A stretch of 16,477 nucleotides of DNA from Syntrophales bacterium (GTDB lineage Bacteria > Desulfobacterota > Syntrophia > Syntrophales > UBA2210): NCBI GenBank assembly GCA_030655735.1, contig JAUSPK010000144.1, positions 1 through 16,477 on the forward strand, given 5' to 3'. Positions within the stretch are counted from its first letter, which is position 1, and each line of letters starts with the position of its first letter. Under the pieces are notes generated by a model. That model was not told the origin of the DNA and made no database searches. It worked only from the letters and a program-made list of their open reading frames with translations. A program made the translations under genes and the position numbers. Below, piece by piece: positions 1-8,300 of this stretch.

Positions 1-419
1 TAATGGGGTGTTACGGGATCGGCATCGGAAGGACGGCCGCCGCTTGCATCGAGCAGAGCCATGACGAAGATGGCATTATATGGCCCCTGTCGATTGCGCC
101 CTTCCATGTGATCATCACACCGGTGAACATGAACGATGAACAGATCTCTCGGGCCGCGGAAGAGATGTACGAGCGGTTTGTCGCGGACGGGATAGAGGTC
201 ATACTGGACGACAGGGATGAACGGGCGGGTGTTAAATTCAAGGATGCCGATCTGATAGGCATACCACTTAGGGTCACGATAGGCTCGCGAGGACTTGCAG
301 AAGGGACGGTAGAGGTGAAATTCCGGAAATCCGGAGAGGTTGAAAAAATACCGATTGAGACGGTCAGCGACTTTATAACAAAAACAATAATGGATCATCT
401 CCCGATTAGTTGTAGTTGA
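1..419 (+). CDS. proS: Prolyl-tRNA synthetase, C-terminal part (cut by window edge)
   Basis: This is the last 138 codons or so of a class II aminoacyl-tRNA synthetase that charges tRNA-Pro in the cytoplasm. The frame is open from the first base, so the gene starts outside the window. The fragment opens with MGCYGIGIGR, which is class II motif 3 (ATP-binding arginine) in the form typical of ProS, followed by AAACIEQSHDEDGIIWP and the HGTP anticodon-binding domain, with the conserved stretches GIEVILDDRDERAGVKF and DLIGIPLRV. It ends at a TGA (417-419), with no C-terminal extension of the eukaryote-like ProS type visible. The fit to the bacterial E. coli-like ProS is close along the whole fragment. 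A tRNA-Pro gene lies 4.5 kb downstream on the same strand. The editing domain, if present, would lie upstream and cannot be judged here. Confidence 0.96.
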   Translation, partial: MGCYGIGIGRTAAACIEQSHDEDGIIWPLSIAPFHVIITPVNMNDEQISRAAEEMYERFVADGIEVILDDRDERAGVKFKDADLIGIPLRVTIGSRGLAEGTVEVKFRKSGEVEKIPIETVSDFITKTIMDHLPISCS

Positions 420-425
420 TTAAAG

Positions 426-542
426 AAGGATTCAAGGGGTCAAGGATTCAAGGGGTTGAGTGAGCAGAAAGCGAAAGAATCTTAAAGGCACTGATAAAAC
501 AAACCCTTGAACCCTGTCCCGATGAGTCGGGATTGGACCCTC
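426..542. repeat. Palindromic intergenic repeat element between proS and rel
   Basis: Two perfect 15-bp direct copies of AAGGATTCAAGGGGT lie at 426-440 and 442-456. A degenerate inverted copy (AACCCTTGAACCCT) lies at 502-515 and a second shorter one (TTGGACCCT) at about 533-541. Between the inverted copies sits a perfect hairpin, TCCCGA-TGAG-TCGGGA (517-532). The whole could fold into one long imperfect stem. No U-run follows, so it is not a classical terminator, although it would sit correctly to attenuate read-through from proS. A separate 7-bp inverted repeat (TCTTCTC 541-547, GAGAAGA 559-565) follows. The rest of the gap up to rel shows no convincing promoter. The layout resembles REP-type intergenic repeats, but that is inference. 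Confidence 0.6.
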
Positions 543-632
543 TTCTCCAACTAAATTTGAGAAGAAACACGACAAATAACGGTCTGGAGTGCTCATGGTC
601 GGGCGAGACATCAGGGTAGATGGTAGTATTCT

Positions 633-2834
633 ATGATACGGATAACCGACATACTGGAAGAAGGCCAGAAATATCTCTCTCGGAAGGACCTTGAGATGAT
701 AGAGAAGGCCTACATATTTTCAGCATCCGTGCATCATGGACAACTTCGCCTGTCTGGAGAGCCGTATCTGATCCACCCCCTTGAGGTGGCCGGGATGCTG
801 GTTGAAATGAGGCTCGATGTCGCCACACTGATCACCTGTCTGCTCCATGATACCGTCGAAGACACATTGGCCACCCTTGAGCAGATAGAAGAGGCCTTCG
901 GCAAGGATGTTGCCTTTCTCGTCGATGGGCTGACCAAGATAAGCAAGATAACCTTTGGAGATCAGATGGAACGCCAGGCGGAGAACTTCAGGAAGATGAT
1001 ACTGGCGATGTCCTCCGATATTCGGATATTGTTGGTGAAACTGACTGACCGGCTTCACAACATGCGTACGCTTGATTTTCAACCCGCAGACAGGCAGATA
1101 TTCATAGCGCAGGAAACCCTTGAGGTATACGCGCCGCTGGCTGCCCGTCTGGGTATAAACTGGATAAAGGATGAGCTGGAAGACCTGTCACTGAAATATA
1201 TCCATCCGGGTGGATATTATGAACTTATGGAGCGGGTCAATAAAAAAGAAGAAGAGCGCAACCGGTACGTGGAAGAAGTGAGGAACATCATTCACAAGCA
1301 GGTGGAAAGTTTCGGCCTGAAGGGAGACGTCAGGGGGAGAGCCAAACATTTTTACAGTATCTTCAAGAAGATGCATGAACAGCGGATCAATTTTGATGAG
1401 GTGTACGACCTCACCGCATTCAGGATAATCCTTGATTCGGACGAGGAGAGAAAGTGCTACGAGGTGCTCAGTATCATTCACGCCCTCTGGAAACCCGTCC
1501 ACGGGCGTTTCAAGGACTATATGGCGATGCCCAAGGCGAACAACTACCGCTCCCTTCATACGACGGTGATCGGCCCATATGGGGAGCGGGTTGAAATACA
1601 GATACGAACGAAGGAAATGGACGAATGGGCGGAAAAAGGGATCGCCGCCCACTGGAGATACAAGGAGGGGAAGGCCTTTTCCACAGAAGACGAAGACCAG
1701 ATCAACAAGCTCAGAGAATTACTCGATATGCAGGGTGAGCACAAGGACGCTCGGGAATTCATGAAGAACCTGAAGCTGGCCCTCTATCCGGACGAGGTCT
1801 ATGTCTTTACCCCGAAGGGGGATGTGAAATCCTTTCCAAAGGGTGCCACGCCGATCGATTTTGCCTACAGCATCCATACCGATGTGGGGAATCAATGCAT
1901 AGGGGCAAAGGTGAACCGGACCATCGTTCCCCTGAAATATAAGCTCCGGAACGGCGATACCGTGGCAGTTATGACCCAGGCCGGGCATTATCCAAGCAAG
2001 GACTGGTTGAAATATGCGGTGACCACACGGGCCGTATCCAAGATAAAACAGTGGATCAAAACGGAGGAGCGCGAAAAGAGTATCGCTTTCGGGCGAGATA
2101 TCCTTGAAAAAGAACTCAAGAGGCACCATCTGAAGTTCAGCCAGCTGGTCAAGGCCAACGAATTCAGCGCCATACTGGAGGAGTCTTCTCTGCCCACGGT
2201 GAATGATATGCTGGCCCTTATCGGGTACGGAAAACTGTCGGCGAGGCATGTGGCACATCAGCTGTTGCATGAAGAGGAGGAAGAAGAAAAAAGGGGAATC
2301 CTGGACAGGGTCAAAGACCGGTTCAAAAAGGCCCGCTCCGACGCGGGGATATCCATTACGGGAATTGATAACGTTATGGTGCGGTTCGCCAAATGCTGCA
2401 GTCCTCTTCCCGGAGATGATATAGTCGGCTGCGTAACACGGGGGAGAGGTATAACCGTCCATCTTTCCAGCTGTCCCCGTATACGGGAGATGGATCCCGA
2501 GAGAATCATCGCGGCGCAGTGGAATGTGGATCAACAACAGACCTTTTCAGTCGGTATCAGGGTAACCTGCTCGGACAAGAAGGGGCTTTTATCCGAATTG
2601 AGCAATGTCATATATTCCCTGGGAATAAATACGACGTATGTCAATGTCGATGCGACACCGGGCAATTATGCAATCTGCAACTTTCAATTGGACATAAAAG
2701 ATCTCAAGCAGCTCAACCTGGTCGTTTCTGAGCTCAATAAATTGAAGAGCGTTTCATCTGTTGAGAGAATGAAAGAACCCTTTCATGGTAGTGGGAAGAA
2801 CCGGATGCATGAGACTATTGACATCCGGCACTAA
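633..2834 (+). CDS. rel: Bifunctional (p)ppGpp synthetase/hydrolase, Rel/SpoT long form
   Basis: This cytoplasmic enzyme makes and degrades the stringent-response alarmone (p)ppGpp. At 733 aa it is full length for the long RSH family. The domains follow the usual order: an HD hydrolase domain (about residues 25-180) with an intact HDTVED signature at 72-77; the synthetase domain (about 235-350) with YSIFKKM, RFKD at 292-295 and YRSLHT at 305-310; TGS (about 387-448, DEVYVFTPKGDVKSFPKG); a helical/CC region with the cysteine-bearing segment KCCSPLPGDDIVG (588-600) and LSSCP; and a C-terminal ACT domain (about 638-712). The RxKD form of the synthetase loop, together with the intact HD motif, is the pattern of bifunctional enzymes rather than synthetase-only RelA (ExDD). 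An in-frame TAG nine bases upstream leaves ATG 633 as the first usable start. Its ribosome binding site is weak. It heads the run rel-amidase-rph-rdgB. The symbol could equally be written spoT or relA. Confidence 0.96.
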   Translation: MIRITDILEEGQKYLSRKDLEMIEKAYIFSASVHHGQLRLSGEPYLIHPLEVAGMLVEMRLDVATLITCLLHDTVEDTLATLEQIEEAFGKDVAFLVDGLTKISKITFGDQMERQAENFRKMILAMSSDIRILLVKLTDRLHNMRTLDFQPADRQIFIAQETLEVYAPLAARLGINWIKDELEDLSLKYIHPGGYYELMERVNKKEEERNRYVEEVRNIIHKQVESFGLKGDVRGRAKHFYSIFKKMHEQRINFDEVYDLTAFRIILDSDEERKCYEVLSIIHALWKPVHGRFKDYMAMPKANNYRSLHTTVIGPYGERVEIQIRTKEMDEWAEKGIAAHWRYKEGKAFSTEDEDQINKLRELLDMQGEHKDAREFMKNLKLALYPDEVYVFTPKGDVKSFPKGATPIDFAYSIHTDVGNQCIGAKVNRTIVPLKYKLRNGDTVAVMTQAGHYPSKDWLKYAVTTRAVSKIKQWIKTEEREKSIAFGRDILEKELKRHHLKFSQLVKANEFSAILEESSLPTVNDMLALIGYGKLSARHVAHQLLHEEEEEEKRGILDRVKDRFKKARSDAGISITGIDNVMVRFAKCCSPLPGDDIVGCVTRGRGITVHLSSCPRIREMDPERIIAAQWNVDQQQTFSVGIRVTCSDKKGLLSELSNVIYSLGINTTYVNVDATPGNYAICNFQLDIKDLKQLNLVVSELNKLKSVSSVERMKEPFHGSGKNRMHETIDIRH

Positions 2835-2880
2835 ATTGCTGTACTAGATTCGCGCAGTAAGTCTTGTGAGTGGGGGTATA

Positions 2881-3579
2881 ATGATTACGGGATTAAAAAA
2901 CATGATACGGGTGCTGATCGTACTGATATGGCTGACCGTCCCCCTGTCCGCGGCCGCGGCGGGACATGTGCTGGTGATAGACCCGGCCCACGGGGGCAAA
3001 GATGCCGGGGTAAAATTGTCTCGAACTGTCCACGAAAAGGATGTAACCCTCGCCATCGCTAAACTTGTGAAGAAAAATCTATTCAATGCGGAGGATATAC
3101 AGGTTTGGCTCACGCGGTCGGATGACAGGGATGTCTCTCTGGCTCAGCGGAAAAAGGTTCTTGAAGAAGCGGGAGCGGATATCTTTATCAGTCTCCATGT
3201 CAACGCCGGTTTCGGACAGAAGGCAGAGGGGTATGAGGTTTATTACCTCGGCGCCACGATTCCATCCGCTCAAAAGGACGACTCCAGAGAGATACTGAAG
3301 GATATGGAGCAGACCAGACGCCTGAACAACAGCGTCCTGCTTGCCCAGATAGTCCAGAAAGAGATGGGGAGGGTGTTCCCACGGAAGGGAAGGGGTCTGA
3401 GGGACGCGCCGGTACATCTTCTTCAGTCTCTGGCAATGCCGGCCATTCTGCTGGAGGTGGGTTTCTCCACGAATATCGAGGACCGGAAAAAAATGAGAGA
3501 CACAAAAGTCCAGAAATCTGTTGCCGATGCGTTGACCAGAGGCGTAAAAGAATATTTTTTGACAGGCGGGGCATCATGA
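2881..3579 (+). CDS. N-acetylmuramoyl-L-alanine amidase (Amidase_3, AmiC-like), exported
   Basis: This zinc amidase should cleave the bond between MurNAc and the stem peptide of peptidoglycan, acting in the periplasm. From ATG 2881 the protein has 232 aa. It begins with a signal peptide (positive MITGLKNMIR, hydrophobic core VLIVLIWLTVPL, then SAAAA) and moves straight into the catalytic domain at VLVIDPAHGGKDAG. The zinc ligands expected for Amidase_3 are visible as H37 (DPAHGG), E52 (HEKD) and H106 (SLHVNA), and the catalytic glutamate as E192 (ILLEVGFSTN). There is no AMIN domain and no LysM or SPOR domain, so this is a minimal form. A GTG at 2866 in the same frame would add five residues; ATG 2881 is preferred because GAGTGGGGG lies just upstream. 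The stop overlaps the rph start by 4 bp (ATGA), so the two are translationally linked. Confidence 0.9.
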   Translation: MITGLKNMIRVLIVLIWLTVPLSAAAAGHVLVIDPAHGGKDAGVKLSRTVHEKDVTLAIAKLVKKNLFNAEDIQVWLTRSDDRDVSLAQRKKVLEEAGADIFISLHVNAGFGQKAEGYEVYYLGATIPSAQKDDSREILKDMEQTRRLNNSVLLAQIVQKEMGRVFPRKGRGLRDAPVHLLQSLAMPAILLEVGFSTNIEDRKKMRDTKVQKSVADALTRGVKEYFLTGGAS

Positions 3580-4298
3580 TACGGGCGAATAGCCGCAGAT
3601 GGGATGAAATGCGGCGGGTAACGATAACCAGGGATTTTCTCCCGAGCGCGAAGGGATCGGTGCTCATAGAGATGGGCAATACACGCGTGATATGCACCGC
3701 CTCACTGGAAGACAGAGTGCCCCCCTTTCTGAAAAACTCCGGGAAAGGGTGGCTGACGGCAGAGTATGCCATGCTTCCCAGCTCCACATCCACGAGAAAT
3801 ACACGAGAGTCATCGAGCGGCAAGATCAAGGGGAGAACACACGAGATACAGCGATTGATAGGACGGTCGCTTCGAGCGGTAACCGATATGAGCGCCTTTG
3901 GTGAACGGACAATCTATATTGACTGCGATGTGATTCAGGCCGATGGAGGCACACGGACCGCATCCATAACCGGAGGATTTATAGCACTGGCGGATGCCGC
4001 GTACCGACTGAGGGAAGAGGGCGTGATAGAGGGGTCCCCCATAAAGGATTTCATCTCCGCGATCAGCGTCGGGATTGTCGACGGCGAGGTACTCCTTGAT
4101 CTTGATTACGCAGAGGATTCAACCGCCGATGTGGATATGAATTTTGTCATGACCGGGAGCGGGGGGATTGTGGAGATTCAAGGGACCGCCGAGGCAAAGC
4201 CCTTCAGCCGGGATCTGCTGGACAGGATGATCGGCATAGCGGAGGCGGGGATCTTCGACCTTACCAAAAAGCAAAAAGAGATCCTCGGGCAGTTGTGA
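3576..4298 (+). CDS. rph: Ribonuclease PH
   Basis: This phosphorolytic 3'-5' exoribonuclease trims the 3' end of tRNA precursors; family members work as a hexamer. The 240-aa length is exactly typical. Family landmarks are continuous with E. coli Rph: RRVTITRDFLPSAKGSVLIE, GWLTAEYAMLP, GRTHEIQRLIGRSLRA (R87, phosphate binding), DCDVIQADGGTRTASITG (R127), SVGIVDGEVLLDLDYAED, the acidic DVDMNFVM (D185, D187) and IQGTAEAKPFS. The start ATG overlaps the amidase stop, giving tight coupling, and rdgB follows after 42 bp. The rph-rdgB pairing is common in bacteria and links RNA 3'-end maturation with removal of abnormal nucleotides. Nothing is missing or unusual in the protein. Confidence 0.97.
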   Translation: MIRANSRRWDEMRRVTITRDFLPSAKGSVLIEMGNTRVICTASLEDRVPPFLKNSGKGWLTAEYAMLPSSTSTRNTRESSSGKIKGRTHEIQRLIGRSLRAVTDMSAFGERTIYIDCDVIQADGGTRTASITGGFIALADAAYRLREEGVIEGSPIKDFISAISVGIVDGEVLLDLDYAEDSTADVDMNFVMTGSGGIVEIQGTAEAKPFSRDLLDRMIGIAEAGIFDLTKKQKEILGQL

Positions 4299-4340
4299 GT
4301 ACCGGAACTGTCCCGGTATCCCTCCCGCAAACGAGATGTT

Positions 4341-4955
4341 ATGGCCCAGATTGAGAATAACACAATTGTTTTCGCCTCCAAAAACAAGGGGAAAATAAGA
4401 GAACTTAAGGCGTTGCTTACAGGGATGAATGTTGATCTCCTGTCGCTGCATGACTATTCCGATGCCCCGCATATCAATGAAGACGGTGCCACCTTTTACG
4501 AAAACGCGCTGAAGAAGGCCCGCGTTATCTCCGAATATACCGGCAGTACCGTCATCGCCGACGATTCGGGGTTGGAGGTAGATTATCTGGGAGGGGCGCC
4601 CGGTATCCATTCGGCCAGATACTCGGGGGCGGGAGCGACGGACGAAAGAAATATCCGCAAGCTCCTGGAGGAGATGGAGGGTGTTCCCGAGGAGCAAAGA
4701 GGGGCGGCCTTCAGATGTGCGCTGGTTTTGTACCGGACAGACGGCACATTCGAGATCTTCGAAGGGGAACTGAAGGGAACGATAAGTCGGGAACCCTCCG
4801 GAAGCGAGGGCTTTGGCTATGATCCCGTATTTGTTGTGCCGGAATACGGCAAGACGGTCGCCGAGATTGATCCGGGAACAAAAAACAGGATCAGTCACCG
4901 GGGAACAGCTTTTGTTAAACTCAAAAAAAGTCTGCAGGAACGGCAGACAATCTAA
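4341..4955 (+). CDS. rdgB: XTP/dITP diphosphatase, RdgB/HAM1 family
   Basis: This house-cleaning enzyme hydrolyses non-canonical purine triphosphates (XTP, ITP, dITP) to monophosphate and pyrophosphate, preventing their incorporation into nucleic acids. At 204 aa it fits the Ham1 family. Diagnostic segments are FASKNKGKIREL (residues 11-22, triphosphate binding), NEDGATFYENALKKA (46-60), ADDSGLEVDYLGGAPGIHSARY (73-94, acidic metal site and base pocket), GFGYDPVF (157-164) and KNRISHRGTA (181-190). ATG 4341 has only a weak GAG as ribosome binding site; an ATG at 4336 is out of frame. It is the last protein gene of the block, with tRNA-Pro starting 12 bp after its stop and probably cotranscribed. 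Confidence 0.96.
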   Translation: MAQIENNTIVFASKNKGKIRELKALLTGMNVDLLSLHDYSDAPHINEDGATFYENALKKARVISEYTGSTVIADDSGLEVDYLGGAPGIHSARYSGAGATDERNIRKLLEEMEGVPEEQRGAAFRCALVLYRTDGTFEIFEGELKGTISREPSGSEGFGYDPVFVVPEYGKTVAEIDPGTKNRISHRGTAFVKLKKSLQERQTI

Positions 4956-4967
4956 AAGGTATTCAGT

Positions 4968-5044
4968 CGGGGCGTAGCGCAGCCTGGCAGCGCGCCTGCT
5001 TTGGGAGCAGGATGTCGCAGGTTCAAATCCTGCCGCCCCGACCA
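4968..5044 (+). tRNA. tRNA-Pro, anticodon TGG
   Basis: A complete 77-nt cloverleaf, including an encoded 3' CCA. The acceptor arms are CGGGGCG (4968-4974) and CGCCCCG (5034-5040), with discriminator A and CCA at 5042-5044. The anticodon stem CCTGC/GCAGG (4995-4999/5007-5011) encloses the loop TTTGGGA, giving anticodon TGG at 5002-5004. The T arm contains GGTTCAAATCC. The UGG anticodon can read all four proline codons when U34 is modified. It is on the same strand as rdgB, just behind it. The genomic CCA means maturation does not depend on adding the terminal CCA, although the upstream rph could trim its 3' end. Confidence 0.97.
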
Positions 5045-5399
5045 ACAAAATCAAGCACTTACGCTCGCGCCCGTCAAGGACTTGGTGTCTTCAATTTTTC
5101 TATTGTTTAACTCCTTTTAAAAGTGCTATATGCAACAAAGTGTATGGGCGCGATTCTTTGAATTTTACTGACTGTTCCAAATTTTTACGCATCTTTTCTC
5201 TCCTTGTTACCAACTCCATTTGTTAGTGATTCAGCAAGAAAGTTCCCTTTAGGTAGTTATGAGGAAAACGAGTGCCGGTCCGGCCGGTATGTGTCTATTA
5301 GCGATTAAATGAACCAACGGGGGGGGTCCCCTCAAGAAGGGGGAATAGGGTAATAACCTTTACAGAGAATTTATATGACTCGATATAACGGGGGGAAGC
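5045..5399 (+). other. Gene-free AT-rich spacer after tRNA-Pro
   Basis: These 355 bp contain no reading frame that resembles a protein. The first 200 bp are clearly richer in A+T than the flanking genes. Near the right end are a G-run and a small hairpin, CCCCT-CAAGA-AGGGG (5328-5342). A good ribosome binding site (GGGGGGA, 5390-5396) precedes ATG 5400. A TTTACA at 5359 and a TATAAC at 5384 are 19 bp apart, which is too long and would start transcription at the ATG, so no promoter is called. A spacer of this character behind a tRNA 3' end could be the scar of an integrated element, but no repeat of the tRNA end is seen in the window. Confidence 0.5.
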
Positions 5400-8300
5400 A
5401 TGAAAAGACTTGATAGCTCACATCGAACCTACCTTAAAGAAAAATTCGGTTCCAGGGTGACCTTTGACAAGATTGAAAGAAAACTTTACGGGCATGATAT
5501 CGCGGCGGTTCCAAGTCTCGTCAAACCGCTGATTGGAAACACGCTACCGGATGCGGTGGTCCAGCCCGCCGACGAGGCCGAATTGACGGACCTGATCCGC
5601 TGGTCGAGGGACAATGAAGTGCCCCTGACACCGCGGGGGAAGGCCTCCTCCGGGTACGGCGGCGTTCTTCCCATCAAGAAGGGGATCGTGGTCGATTTCT
5701 ACCGGATGAATCATATCATCGCCATCGATGAAGAGGCGCAGACGGCGACGGTCCAGGCCGGTGTGGTCTGGGAAAAGCTTGATAAGGAGCTGGAGCGCCA
5801 CGGACTCACCCTGAAGACCTATCCATCCAGCTATCCCGGTTCCACGGCCGGGGGATGGCTGGCCCAGGGGGGCGCTGGAATCGGATCCTATGAGGCCGGA
5901 TGGTTTCGCGATGTCGTTGTCAGCGCTCGGGTTGTCCTCCCCGATGGTACGGTACGAGAGTTCAGTGGCCCGGATCTCGATCTGATTTCAGAGGCGGAAG
6001 GGATTACCGGTTTTATCAGTGAACTGACCATCAGTGTTCAGCCCCTGGAGGAGATGGATATCGTGTCGATCGGGTGTCCCGACGCCCACGATCTCCAGGA
6101 TTTCTTTATGGCCATGGTAGAGGAAGGACTGCCGATCTGGTCCGTCCTCTTTATCAATCCCCGCATGGCGGAACTCAAGAATAGGGCCCCCCTGCAGGAA
6201 CATATGGGGCACCCCGTTGAGGAACGAGTCCTGCTCCCCGCCTCCTATATTACCACCCTGACGTTCCGAAGTAGAGATCGGGATATGGTCATGGAGGGAC
6301 TGGGCAGGCTCATCAAGCGGTGTCAAGCCGAGATCCTCAGCGACCGAATTGCCGAGCACGAATGGAAGAACCGCTTTAAGCTGATGATCGTCAAGCGGCT
6401 GGGGCCCAGTCTGGTCCCGGCGGAGGTTGTGATTCCCCTGAGCAGTCTCGGGGACGTGATGGGGGAGATAGAGGGGAAGATCAACCAGCCGATCGTTAAG
6501 GAAGGGGTCGTGATACGCAAAACCGCCTCGGGGGAGCCCGAGGTCGTGATCCTCGGATTCATCCCCAGTGATGAACGTAAGTTTTCCTACAACTTCGTAT
6601 TCAGCCTTTCACTCTCAATCATGAAGATCGCTCAAAAGTACGGCGGTCGTGCCTATGCAACCGGACTCTATTTTGCCAAGAAGGCCCCGGAGATACTGGG
6701 GAAGGACCGTCTCGCGCGGCTCAAGGCATTCAAAAAGGAGACCGATCCGGATGATATGATGAATCCGGGGAAGGTGATCGCCGGCGGCCTGATGGGGATG
6801 GCTATCAGTGCCGGGTCTTTATTTGAACCGCTCGTGCGACCCTTTGCAAACTATATTATTACGCAAATCGGTGAGAGGCCTAAAGACCCCGTTCGCAATA
6901 TTCCGGCCGACGTTGCCTGGTATGCTTACAGTTGCTCGCAGTGCGGGTACTGCATCGAAGAATGCGACCAGTTCTATGGACGGGGGTGGGAGAGCCAGAG
7001 TCCCCGGGGCAAATGGTACTGGCTGCGCGAATTCATGGAGGGACGTGAGGAGTGGAACCAGTTTATGGTAGACACAATCCTGGTGTGCACCACCTGCGAA
7101 CTGTGCAACCTGCGCTGCTCCGCCTCGCTGCCGATCGAGTCGTCGTGGATGAAGCTGCGCGGCAAGCTGATTCACGAAGAGAAACGGATGACCTTCCCGC
7201 CCTTTGAGATGATGGCGATGTCGAATCTCAAGGAGGGGGATATCTGGGCGGGCTACCGTAAGAACCGCGCCGACTGGTTTCCCCCGGATCTGAAGGAGAA
7301 GCATGGCCCGGGACACAAGGCGAAGATCGCCTATTTTGCCGGTTGTACGGCCAGCTACGTTGAACATGACATAGCCCAGGCGTCGGTCAGGCTGCTCGAT
7401 GAGGCCGGTGTTGACTTTACCTACGTGGCGGAGAAGGAAAACTGCTGCGGGACGCCGATGCTCGTATCCGGCCAATGGGACGTTTTCGAAACGATTATGA
7501 GGAGAAACGTTGCCGCTATGCAGGAGGCGGGGGTTGATACGGTGGTCTCCTCGTGTCCGGCTTGCGATATGATGTGGCGGCACGTGTACCCCGAGTGGGC
7601 CGAGAAACTGGGGATGGAGTACAATATCAAGGGGGTCCACTACAGCGAGATCCTTTCTGAAAAGATCAAGGCCGGTGAATTTTCCTTCCCCGATAGGGGA
7701 CAGGAACCCGTCACGGTTACCTGGCATGATTCGTGCCATATCGGTCGCGTATCGGGGGTATACGAGCCGCCTCGCGATCTGATCAAGGCGATCCCCAACG
7801 TCAATTTCGTAGAGATGACACATCACCACGATGCGGCGCACTGTTGCGGGAGCGTCCTGACCCTGATCAAGGATCCCCCCATCGCAGCCGATATAGGGGG
7901 GGGGCGGCTGGATGAGGCCCTTGCAGTCGGTGCAAATAAGGTGCTTGCCCTCTGTCCCTGCTGTGAGGTTCAGCTTCGGATTTCGGCGGAGAAGAGAGAT
8001 AAGCCGATCGAGGTTATCGATCTGGCGCGTTTTGCGGCGTCCGCCCTCGGTTACGACTTCCCCGATCCGAATCCCGAGGTGCAGAGGCAGTGGGGTGTTT
8101 TCGATGCCATGATCGGGCTGATGACCCCCCAGGGCTTTGCCGATCTCATGGGGACCATGTGGCCGGAGTTGATCGATGCGATGCCCTTTGGGATGGGGCC
8201 TATGATGCGTTTCTTCGGCAAAGTTCCCGGTGCAATGGGGTTGATGAAACCCATGTTCCCGATCCTCTTTCCGAGGCTGCTGCCGATGATGATGCCGAAG

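Noticed and set aside
1719..2537. A 272-codon minus-strand open frame inside rel
   Set aside because: It is antisense shadow of an intact and conserved gene, with low-complexity phenylalanine runs arising from GAA/GAG codons.
2866..2880. GTG 2866 as the start of the amidase
   Set aside because: It would put the GAGTGGGGG ribosome binding site inside the gene and adds five residues unhelpful to the signal peptide. It cannot be fully excluded.
4119..5054. A 311-codon minus-strand open frame beginning with a GAAGFEPATS-like N-terminus
   Set aside because: Its first residues are simply the antisense of tRNA-Pro, a well-known annotation artefact, and the rest is antisense to rdgB and the end of rph, both of which have full family matches.
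5359..5389. TTTACA and TATAAC in front of the FAD/Fe-S fusion gene as a promoter
   Set aside because: The spacer is 19 bp and the start would fall on the initiation codon region, leaving the obvious ribosome binding site untranscribed.
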